Source: CAYPZL01 sp964415045 (lineage in GTDB: Bacteria > Planctomycetota > Phycisphaerae > Sedimentisphaerales > Anaerobacaceae). From it: 12,287 bases of DNA. The stretch's first letter is position 1. Each line of letters starts with the position of its first letter. The notes beneath the pieces were generated by a model that worked only from the letters and a program-made list of their open reading frames with translations, did no database searches and was not told the origin of the DNA. The DNA is taken from NCBI GenBank assembly GCA_964415045.1, contig CAYPZL010000173.1, positions 1 through 12,287 of the forward strand, given 5' to 3'. Below, piece after piece: positions 1-6,573 of the stretch. The position numbers and the translations under genes are program-made.

Positions 1-89
1 TCGAAATCCTCCGAGAACACCTGGCCCGCCGCCATCGAGCCGAGGCCCAAAACCAGAAAAACCGCCACCAGAAAGCTCAAGCTTCTCAT
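1..89 (-). CDS. N-terminus of an exported protein (partial, runs off the left edge)
   Basis: Only the first 29 codons are present. They read MRSLSFLVAVFLVLGLGSMA and continue AGQVFSEDF. This is a typical Sec signal peptide: a short basic start, a hydrophobic core of about 15 residues and a small-residue cleavage region near AAG-Q. The ATG at 89 follows GGGTGGAGTA, so a GGTGGAG ribosome binding site lies about 4 bases upstream, which supports this start. The mature start VFSEDF resembles the openings of many secreted planctomycete carbohydrate-binding or LamG-like proteins, but too little is visible to name a function. It is 358 bases downstream of the LamG gene stop and has its own candidate promoter, so it is probably a separate transcription unit. 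Confidence 0.75.
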   Translation of the reverse strand, partial: MRSLSFLVAVFLVLGLGSMAAGQVFSEDF

Positions 90-194
90 TACTCCACCCT
101 TTCCGAAAAAGAGGAACCAGAATAACGCATTGCGTGAACAGAGATATGACCGCACCGTCCCCCCTTGCCGGAATCGGATCGCAGACCACTAATC

Positions 195-223
195 ATTCTA
201 ACCCTTGACCCGATAACATGCAA
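195..223 (-). promoter_or_regulatory. Candidate sigma70-type promoter for the gene at 1..89
   Basis: On the minus strand TTGCAT (218 to 223) and TAGAAT (195 to 200) are separated by exactly 17 bases. The -10 box matches TATAAT at 5 of 6 positions, while the -35 box matches only the TTG half. Transcription would start near 188 and leave a leader of about 100 bases before the ATG at 89. The rest of the non-coding stretch 90 to 447 holds the hairpin at 361 to 390 and a weaker GC-rich inverted repeat (CCGGCC...GGCCGG) around 265 to 292. I see no gene in it. Confidence 0.35.
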
Positions 224-360
224 GCCAAATTGCTGGATTTTCAGCGGAAAAACTGGAGGGCGGTCCGGCCTCTTCGCCTCCCCACCGGCCGGCGACGGGG
301 CTCGGGCAGGAGTAATAGTCTTTGCAGAGCTTCAACCGGGAAACGGCAAGACAAACGGCA

Positions 361-390
361 AAGGGCTGCGATATGGCGATCGCAGCCCTT
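361..390 (-). terminator. Hairpin terminator downstream of the LamG gene
   Basis: A perfect 12-bp stem, AAGGGCTGCGAT paired with ATCGCAGCCCTT, encloses a 6-base loop. It lies 57 bases past the LamG stop codon. In the minus-strand direction the stem ends in CCCTTT and continues TGCCGTTTGTCTTG, which is only moderately U-rich, so termination could be intrinsic or assisted. The plus-strand side is followed by TTGG, which is weaker. No plus-strand gene needs it. Confidence 0.6.
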
Positions 391-447
391 TTGGCCCAAG
401 AAACCACGTTCGTGCGGTTGACCTCACCGTCGCACGCCCTGACGCTT

Positions 448-3207
448 TCAAGGTTTCGTCAGGATGATGTCATCGACGTACAGGAGACCCGTTTCGCCGC
501 CCTCGATGCCGATGGTCAGCGTCCTGATGTTCGTCAGGCTCGTGCCAACCGAGGCCAGATCGATCTCCCACGCGATCCACTCGCCGCTGGCGATGTCGCC
601 CGGATCTCCGTCGTAGGGCACCTTGACACCGTTGATCTCGAGGTACAAATCGCCGGTGTTGTCGGCGTCGCCGCGGAAGTGCACCACCAGCGTGGTCACC
701 GCCTCGACCGTCCAGTTCTGCGGGGGTGTGAAGGTGCGATCCGCCTCGGAACGGCCCGAAGCGAACGTATTGTCGTAATACAACGGCATGGCCTGCCTGC
801 CGCCGTGGACGTTGCCGGTCTCCATGATCGTCTGCTCGAAATACGGGCTGTCCACGTTCCAGATATCGTGTCCGACCAACGCACCGGTGCCGTTGCCCGT
901 GTTGCCCGGTTCGGGTTGCGTGAAGCCGATGCCATCGATCCAAAGCTCAAAGACGCGCTGTCCGACCTCATTGGAGTAGCTCTCGAAGTCGTCCACAATG
1001 AGATAATCGGGCACCGTAAACGTCCACAGGTAGCCCGGCCTCACGGTCCCGTCGGCCTCGACTTCGTCAACGCGCCAGTAGTAGTCGCCGCCACCGAAGG
1101 CAACGAGGCCGGCGGAAGAAAAGCTGGTGGCGGTCTGATTGCCCTGGTACTCGGCTGCGTCTCTGCCGGCCGCAGCGACGGCGTCTTTGTCCGTGCCAAA
1201 ATACACGTCGTGCGAGACCGCCGTATCACCGGCCGCCCAGCTCAGGAAGCCGACGTCCCGAATGTCCACAACCGCGTTACGGGCGGGTACGGGATTTCCG
1301 GCCAACAGCGGATCGCCGCGCATGATCTGTTGAATCTCGTCTTCGGTCAGTACCTTGTCGTAGATGCGAACGTCATCGATCAGCCCGCCCCAGAACTCGG
1401 GGCCGTCGTTCACCTGTCGTCCGATGCGCACGCGGCTCAAGACCAGATTCCACTCCTTTGCCTCGCTGAGCAACCGCACGCCGTCAGCATACAAGGTCGC
1501 CGTGGTCCCGTCATACGTCAGGCAGAGATGATGCCACACGCCGATCTGCCAGAAGTTCTCCACGGTGAGGTCGTTGCCATATCCGAAACCGCTGAGAAGG
1601 GCCCCATTCCGCGCGAAGCCGTTGGATTGGGAGACGGCGGGCGAACCATAGGCCACGGCCGCCTTCCAGCCGGTGTCGAGATTGTCCGTTGTCATCCAGG
1701 CACAGATGCTGCGCGGTGCAGCCCCGGACGGCAAGTCGGGCGGGTTGCCGACCTCGACGAAATCGTCGCTGCCGTCGAAGTCCAGGGCGGCGCCGTAGTA
1801 TCCGTCCGCCCACTGGGCGCCGCCGAGAATGACGCCGTGGTGGTCGTGGCCGGACCAGTCAACCGCCGTCATTCCGCTGCCTTCCTCGAACGTCCACCAA
1901 GCCAGGAGATTGGGGTCCGTCACTGCGATTTCACCGAGGGTCGTGAAGCTCCAGACCTCGCCCTTCTTTGTCTGGGCCGGTGGAACGAACTCATCCACGC
2001 GCCAGTAGTAGGTATGGTCCATCTCGAGCGGGCCGGGATTGTAAGCTGCGGTTGCCGTCATCATACCACCGGCAACAGCGTCGCTGACCTCGTCGAAGGT
2101 CTCGCCGAAATAGACCGTGTGGAAAAGGGCGTTCATGCCCGCCTCCCAGGTCAGTTCCTGATCCGTGAGCACGTATTGGGCCCCGTCGGGCGGAGTCGGG
2201 TTCCAGGCAATATCCGGCTGCACGTGAAAGCTCCAGAGCTCGCCCTTCCAGGGACTGTCGGGATTGCCCTCGTTGACGGCATCGACCCGCCAGTAGTAGG
2301 TTGTGCCCGGAACGAGGGCCTCCACGCCGAGATGATTCTCGGCAGTAGACCCGAGGAACAGATCCGCATCCTCCGGCGTGGCGGCGGCCACGGCGTCGGC
2401 GTCCGTGCCCAGGTAGACGTCGTGCGAGACCGCAAGTTCGCCCGGGCCCCACCGCAGCGTGGCCTCGGTGGCGGCAATCATGACGCCGTCGCCCGGCTCG
2501 GGGCTGGAGGCAAACGGATAGGACTCGTTGGCCATCACCGCCTGCACCTGGCCCGGGCTCAGGGCCTGGGTGTACACGCGGACGTCGTCAATAAGCCCGT
2601 TGAACCAGTTGGCGGTAGCTACAATCCCGATGCGCAGGTTGCCTCCACGGTCGACAATCGCGGCGTTCCGGTCGGGGCTGGCGACAATTTCGGCACCGTC
2701 GGCGTAAATTTTCTGAACGTGCCCGTCGTAGGTACAGACAATGTGTGTCCACTCCTCATCGGCCAGAATGACCTGGCCACTATCGACAAACGTCTCTGCG
2801 GTCGGCCCGGTCGGATAGATGCCGAAGCGCAGCCAGCCGTCCGTGGCGTGCTGGCCCATCCAGAAGGTGCGCTGGGAGTTGTCCAGCGTCCACTTCGAGA
2901 CGTATCCAGCCCAGTCCTGGGCGATGTTGCGCGGTTTGACCCAGCAGGCGATACTGATCGCGCCGGTATCGCCGACGGGAACGTTTGCACAGTTGATCAG
3001 TGCGTCGCTGCCGTTGAACTCGCCGGCCGAACCGAAGACGCCGTCCGCGTAGAGAACACCGCCCTCGGCAACACCGTCATACCCGTTTCCCGAGATGTCG
3101 CTGGGATTCCCATCCAGCGGCCAGTGGCCGACGAGACCGGCCGGGACGCTGGTCGCCGGCCCCAGCAGGGCCAGCAACACCATCAGACAGATCGATCTTT
3201 GGCACAT
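448..3207 (-). CDS. Secreted LamG / fibronectin-III-like multidomain protein
   Basis: The product is 919 aa. Residues 1 to about 23 form a signal peptide (MCQRSICLMVLLALLGPATS then VPA). The first LamG/concanavalin-A-like domain spans about 25 to 225 (GHWPLDGN ... WFNGLIDDVRVY). Two FN3-like modules follow at about 233 to 330 and 331 to 424, both ending in TYYWRVD...GE.WSF. A second LamG domain is at about 433 to 625 (AWWTFEEGSG ... WGGLIDDVRIY), then a third FN3-like module at about 636 to 732. The C-terminal all-beta domain, 735 to 919, opens with LIVDDFESY and ends LLYVDDIILTKP. The ATG at 3207 follows AAGGAGGACTGTC, a near-perfect ribosome binding site. Such proteins are common and expanded in Phycisphaerae. 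LamG folds usually bind glycans or proteins, and no catalytic motif is apparent, so a surface or matrix binding role is inferred. It lies 59 bases after the prepilin-like gene, probably in the same transcript. The first and third FN3-like modules share SHDVY.GTD.DAVAAA, including a 17-base identical DNA stretch. Confidence 0.9.
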   Translation of the reverse strand: MCQRSICLMVLLALLGPATSVPAGLVGHWPLDGNPSDISGNGYDGVAEGGVLYADGVFGSAGEFNGSDALINCANVPVGDTGAISIACWVKPRNIAQDWAGYVSKWTLDNSQRTFWMGQHATDGWLRFGIYPTGPTAETFVDSGQVILADEEWTHIVCTYDGHVQKIYADGAEIVASPDRNAAIVDRGGNLRIGIVATANWFNGLIDDVRVYTQALSPGQVQAVMANESYPFASSPEPGDGVMIAATEATLRWGPGELAVSHDVYLGTDADAVAAATPEDADLFLGSTAENHLGVEALVPGTTYYWRVDAVNEGNPDSPWKGELWSFHVQPDIAWNPTPPDGAQYVLTDQELTWEAGMNALFHTVYFGETFDEVSDAVAGGMMTATAAYNPGPLEMDHTYYWRVDEFVPPAQTKKGEVWSFTTLGEIAVTDPNLLAWWTFEEGSGMTAVDWSGHDHHGVILGGAQWADGYYGAALDFDGSDDFVEVGNPPDLPSGAAPRSICAWMTTDNLDTGWKAAVAYGSPAVSQSNGFARNGALLSGFGYGNDLTVENFWQIGVWHHLCLTYDGTTATLYADGVRLLSEAKEWNLVLSRVRIGRQVNDGPEFWGGLIDDVRIYDKVLTEDEIQQIMRGDPLLAGNPVPARNAVVDIRDVGFLSWAAGDTAVSHDVYFGTDKDAVAAAGRDAAEYQGNQTATSFSSAGLVAFGGGDYYWRVDEVEADGTVRPGYLWTFTVPDYLIVDDFESYSNEVGQRVFELWIDGIGFTQPEPGNTGNGTGALVGHDIWNVDSPYFEQTIMETGNVHGGRQAMPLYYDNTFASGRSEADRTFTPPQNWTVEAVTTLVVHFRGDADNTGDLYLEINGVKVPYDGDPGDIASGEWIAWEIDLASVGTSLTNIRTLTIGIEGGETGLLYVDDIILTKP
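1205..1221. repeat. Intragenic repeat, copy 1 (second copy at 2417..2433)
   Basis: The 17 bases ACGTCGTGCGAGACCGC occur here and again at 2417 to 2433 inside the LamG gene. They encode (on the minus strand) AVSHDV in the third and first FN3-like modules. The flanking protein similarity (SHDVYLGTDADAVAAA against SHDVYFGTDKDAVAAA) shows this is the conserved core of an internal module duplication and not a mobile repeat. Confidence 0.7.
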
Positions 3208-3266
3208 GACAGTCCTCCTTCAGAAATATGCACATTGCTCCTCCGAGCCCAATTCATCACCGGATG

Positions 3267-4136
3267 CTAATTGAGCCAGGGGATTTCCACATCGTAGGAT
3301 AACTCAAATTCCCTGTGCCACTTGTAACTCCAGAGGTCCGGGAGAAACACCTTCTGCGACGAGCCGTCCATCAGAGCCACGTTGATCCCGCGGCTGTGGC
3401 GGTCGAGCGTATACCGCGCCATGTCCCAGTCCCACTCGCCGAAGCTGATGGGATCTTTGCCCTCCCACCAGTCCCGGGTGGGGGTGGGCCTGCCCGCGTT
3501 GGCGCTGTAGGAGCTGTCGTTGAGACTGAAGGGGTTCGATCCGAACCAGGTGCAGTCGGCGACCATGGGAACCAGTGCGGCGTGCTTGACGTCAATCGTT
3601 TTCCATTGTCGATGGGGCTGGCCTCTCCATCCGTTCGTGGAAGGCGGCTCGACGGAGTTGATCCACAGATTGGTGCCGTAGCTGCCGTAGACTTTGTCCG
3701 GCTCATCGATGAACCGGTGATTCTCCATGATGGGCCCGGGCCCCCACCGACAGAAGGTCGTTCCGATACCACCCTGGGGACCATTGAGCCGCGAGGCGGA
3801 CGGGCACAGGCGCGCCTTGTCCACGTCGCCGTACATGGCGGCCAGCATGAGCATCCAGTTGCCCTGGGGCTTTCCCGTGGCCCAGACGTTCTGCTCGGTC
3901 CAGAACCTACCGTCGTTGTCCGCCGCGTACAGGTGAAACGTCGTGCCCCACTGACGCAGATGAGCCCGGCACACCGCCGACCGGGCCAGCTTCCTGGCTT
4001 TGCTCAGGCCCGGCATCAGAATCGCCATCAGCAACGCGATGATAGCAATGACCACGAGCAGTTCGATAAGGGTGAACGCCCTCCGCCGCTTCCTTTGTGC
4101 GCATCCAACCCTTAAAAACCAATGTCCACCCTGCAT
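3267..4136 (-). CDS. Prepilin-like protein with type IV pilin leader and H-X9-DG motif
   Basis: The product is 289 aa. A short basic leader ending QRKRRRA is followed by FTLIELLVVIAIIALLMAIL (residues 21 to 40), the classic class III prepilin signal and hydrophobic N-terminal helix. It would be cleaved before Phe21 and N-methylated by a prepilin peptidase. The helix runs on into MPGLSKARKLARSAVCRAHL. Near the C-terminus H247, nine residues, then D257-G258 form the H-X9-DG motif found in the large planctomycete family of pilin-like proteins (DUF1559 and relatives). The frame stays open up to 4205, but I choose the ATG at 4136: AGGAG lies 6 bases upstream, and the promoter at 4164 to 4192 would place transcription start near 4157, inside the longer frame. 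These proteins are thought to form type II secretion-like pseudopili or surface structures. The individual role is unknown. It probably heads an operon with the LamG gene. Confidence 0.88.
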   Translation of the reverse strand: MQGGHWFLRVGCAQRKRRRAFTLIELLVVIAIIALLMAILMPGLSKARKLARSAVCRAHLRQWGTTFHLYAADNDGRFWTEQNVWATGKPQGNWMLMLAAMYGDVDKARLCPSASRLNGPQGGIGTTFCRWGPGPIMENHRFIDEPDKVYGSYGTNLWINSVEPPSTNGWRGQPHRQWKTIDVKHAALVPMVADCTWFGSNPFSLNDSSYSANAGRPTPTRDWWEGKDPISFGEWDWDMARYTLDRHSRGINVALMDGSSQKVFLPDLWSYKWHREFELSYDVEIPWLN

Positions 4137-4163
4137 GGCATTCTCCTGGCCGAACTGACAATA

Positions 4164-4192
4164 ATTGTAACCGCCGCACGCCAGGAAATCAA
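4164..4192 (-). promoter_or_regulatory. Sigma70-type promoter for the prepilin-like/LamG pair
   Basis: On the minus strand TTGATT (4187 to 4192) and TACAAT (4164 to 4169) are separated by exactly 17 bases. The boxes match the consensus at 4 of 6 and 5 of 6 positions. Transcription would begin about 4157, giving a leader of about 20 bases to the ATG at 4136, with AGGAG in between. It is the best promoter in the window and sits between the ASST gene stop (4284) and the prepilin-like gene, so the two groups are likely transcribed separately. Confidence 0.65.
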
Positions 4193-4283
4193 GGGAATTG
4201 GGCAATCAGCCGCCGGCCGCGCAGGGATAGAACTTCCAGGCCCACGACCCCCACGATAATACACGCCAGGGTTAATGAAACGT

Positions 4284-6440
4284 CTAATCGATGGCAAAGA
4301 CGGCATCGCTCGCGTCGGCTATTGTTTCATCCGTCGTGCTCTTGATCCGGATGGAGTAATCCTGGCCCGCTTCGAGCGTCAGGCCGGCCTCCCATTTGTA
4401 GGCCCCCGTACTGGGAACCGTGGCAATGGTGTGAACCAACGCGCCGTCTTTGTGCAGTTCGATCGCGACATCCTCGGCGAGATTGTCGTTCCACTGGATG
4501 AAGTACTCCATGCCGCGTCGCCATTCTTCTGCCCCGTTGGGCACCGTGACCTGCACCATCGGTGGGACCGTGGTGAAGGATGCTTGCGACCACTCACTTG
4601 CACCGGCCTCGTTTGTGGTGCTGACGCGCCAGTAATACGTGGTCCCGGCTTCTACCGCCTCCACGACGTACGGAGTCTCCGTGACCACCGGTTCGTCGAC
4701 CACCAGAGCACTAAACTCGGGATCGGTCGCCACTTGAAGGTGATAGCTGTTGACGAAGCCTCTGGGGGTCCACGAGAACGCCACGGGCAATTCCTGGTTG
4801 ACCGTCCCCTCAGGCTCTGGGGCGATCAGGATCGGCGCCAGCGCCACATGCTCCAGGTCGGGCTTGCCGACGATGAATTCCCCGAATTCGGCCATGTCGG
4901 CGCGCAACTGGTTCGTAGCCGGGTTGTATGACGTCGGCAAGGCGATGAAGGGTCCGGGCTTATCGGGGTCGCGGTGATACACCGTCAGTGTGTCCGGGTC
5001 CTCCAGGCCGAAGCTGCCGACGTCGAAGGAAATACGCGCGTTGATCGTGCTGATCCCGGAGGCGCCGACCCGGACCCGAACGGGCAGGACGAGCGGAGCG
5101 CGGCCCTCAAACGTCGGGTAGACGGGGGCCAAGGGGTAACGCCTGACACCCATGGCATTGTATCCGCTGCCCGTATAGCTGTTCATCCTGATCGTAACTC
5201 CTGTATCGACCTTGCTGTCCTTGAATCTCGTGTCCCCAAGCCCGAGGAACTGGGCCACGACGGCCACGCCTTTGATGTCCGCCGGCAAGGGAAACCTGAA
5301 CGCGCGATAGCTTTCAACGCCGGGATCGTCAAAGAACAGCTCGAAGACCTTCCGCCCGTCAGGCGTGACCTCCGTGCAGGCCGGCCCGTGGTCGCTGCCG
5401 TCGCCGCCCCAGCCGATGAAGGTGTTGCCATTGGGCAGACGCTGGGCGTTGCCGCGATGCCAGCCGGCGACGGACGGTTCGGGGACGTACGACCAGACGT
5501 ACTCGGCCGTCTTGCTCTCTTCGTCCAGCTTGTACTCGTGGACCTGGGACGAGCGCGACCCCGAGCGGTTGCCGCCGTCGTAGATGAGAACGTTGCCATT
5601 TTCCAGCCGGTGGAACGCATGGCCGCCGAAGTGACCTGCCGCCTCTTCCGGGTCCACGCCGACAAACGTGAACTCATTCTCGTCGCCGCCCAAATGCCAC
5701 ATAATTTCGCCCGTCTGGCGGTTGATCTTCTTAACCCACAGCGGCGTGGCGATGAAAAGATTGCCATCGACGTCCATGTTGATCGTATTGAGATGAAACT
5801 GACTGACCATGGGTCCGCTGGCTCTTCGCCAGCTGATCTCTTCAGGACTGTAATGATCCCAGGTGCGCCACTGGAACACCACGTTTCGGTCGGCGTCCAG
5901 CTCCTGAACCACGCCTCCGGAGACGAGGGCATTGGGGTAACCGCCGTTGACAATCTCGGTCAGGTCCATCCGGGTCAGATAGTAGCCGAACAGCAAGACA
6001 TGCCCATTCGGCTGCAACTGAAAATCATGGGCCTCCGCGATGTACCCGTTTCCCATCTGGATACTCTCGACCTCGTTGAATTCTTCGTCCATCACCATAT
6101 GCACGACGTCACCGCCGCCGGTGTACGAGTGGTGATGCAGGAACTGGGCATAGCTGGGCAGGCCGTTGGGCTGCAGTTTGAAATCGTACGAGTAATCATC
6201 CCGCAGTTCCTTGTACCAGACAGGCGTACCGTCATTTTCGAGAATCATAAGGTAGAAACCGACACCCTCGACCTCGCTGGCGACGGCGAGATAGATATAC
6301 CCATCCCCGATAGCGTTGGGGTCGTAGACGTGCGTCGTGATGGCCGGGAAATTGGCCGGAAGGTTGGGATCGGGCCCCTGGCCGTGAGCCCCGCTGACCA
6401 CCCACAGAGAGAGAATGACAACAACGAGCATCCATCTCAT
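4284..6440 (-). CDS. Exported ASST-family beta-propeller with FN3 and Ig-like C-terminal domains
   Basis: The product is 718 aa. Residues 1 to about 20 form a signal peptide (MRWMLVVVILSLWVVSGAHG). An arylsulfotransferase-type propeller covers about 30 to 390, with repeating propeller strands such as NDGTPVWY, DADRNVVFQW, TGEIMWHLGG and DGRKVFELFF. The family pattern H-x-N is at H216/N218, and G-x-H-x-x-H is at 272 to 277, followed by NGNVLIYDGGN. A beta-rich region spans about 395 to 525, then FN3 at about 535 to 625 (TYYWRVST...WSQASFTT), then an Ig-like module of the Kre9/KNH type (VTVPNGAEEWRRG...IQWNDN) at 628 to 718. AssT enzymes transfer sulfate between phenols through a sulfo-histidine. 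Here the position 17 residues after H216, where AssT has Arg, reads Pro233-Leu, so activity is doubtful. The ATG at 6440 follows AAGGAGAAACC. An in-frame ATG at 6482 lacks a binding site. It is the last of four ASST paralogues and the most divergent, with no EF-hand loop. Confidence 0.82.
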   Translation of the reverse strand: MRWMLVVVILSLWVVSGAHGQGPDPNLPANFPAITTHVYDPNAIGDGYIYLAVASEVEGVGFYLMILENDGTPVWYKELRDDYSYDFKLQPNGLPSYAQFLHHHSYTGGGDVVHMVMDEEFNEVESIQMGNGYIAEAHDFQLQPNGHVLLFGYYLTRMDLTEIVNGGYPNALVSGGVVQELDADRNVVFQWRTWDHYSPEEISWRRASGPMVSQFHLNTINMDVDGNLFIATPLWVKKINRQTGEIMWHLGGDENEFTFVGVDPEEAAGHFGGHAFHRLENGNVLIYDGGNRSGSRSSQVHEYKLDEESKTAEYVWSYVPEPSVAGWHRGNAQRLPNGNTFIGWGGDGSDHGPACTEVTPDGRKVFELFFDDPGVESYRAFRFPLPADIKGVAVVAQFLGLGDTRFKDSKVDTGVTIRMNSYTGSGYNAMGVRRYPLAPVYPTFEGRAPLVLPVRVRVGASGISTINARISFDVGSFGLEDPDTLTVYHRDPDKPGPFIALPTSYNPATNQLRADMAEFGEFIVGKPDLEHVALAPILIAPEPEGTVNQELPVAFSWTPRGFVNSYHLQVATDPEFSALVVDEPVVTETPYVVEAVEAGTTYYWRVSTTNEAGASEWSQASFTTVPPMVQVTVPNGAEEWRRGMEYFIQWNDNLAEDVAIELHKDGALVHTIATVPSTGAYKWEAGLTLEAGQDYSIRIKSTTDETIADASDAVFAID

Positions 6441-6487
6441 GGTTTCTCCTTTCTCACCGCGTTTGATCCGGGTGAACCGCATGTGTG

Positions 6488-6530
6488 TCAGCGACTGACG
6501 TCGCAAAGAAGCGGCATCCTGCCACCTCCT
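6488..6530 (-). promoter_or_regulatory. Possible leader peptide ORF with strong ribosome binding site and hairpin
   Basis: Between the two ASST genes AGGAGG (6525 to 6530) stands 7 bases before an ATG at 6517. The short frame MPLLCDVSR ends with TGA at 6488, 47 bases before the downstream start at 6440. Its last codons overlap a small hairpin, GCGAC-GTCA-GTCGC at 6491 to 6504. The spacing and the quality of the binding site are as good as for the real genes. A translated leader or coupling element for the 718-aa ASST gene is possible, but a nine-codon frame can arise by chance and no codon bias suggests amino-acid attenuation. Confidence 0.3.
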
Positions 6531-6573
6531 GACTTCAGCATGCCCCTGCCCGTTCGTCGTTGATTGCTCTGTG

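Noticed and set aside
340..362. Two copies of AAACGGCAA next to the hairpin at 361
   Set aside because: Only two short copies, 12 bases apart, with no further units. Not enough for a repeat array or CRISPR.
322..3270. A 982-codon open frame on the plus strand covering the whole LamG gene
   Set aside because: The protein has no signal peptide or recognisable domain and looks like the antisense of a GC-rich gene. The minus frame has a strong ribosome binding site, a signal peptide and clear domains. The plus frame is open because GC-rich codon use avoids stops on that strand.
4137..4205. Start of the prepilin-like gene at 4205
   Set aside because: The extra 23 residues lack a ribosome binding site at their start and lie over the TTGATT/TACAAT promoter. 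ATG 4136 is better placed.
4177..4271. CACGCCAGG repeated at 4177 to 4185 and 4263 to 4271
   Set aside because: A nine-base direct repeat with no target duplication, inverted ends or matching element between. Treated as chance.
4974..6563. A 529-codon plus-strand open frame antisense to the 718-aa ASST gene, with a similar one at 9163 to 10596
   Set aside because: Same cause as the frame antisense to LamG. No domain, no ribosome binding site and no sensible neighbours.
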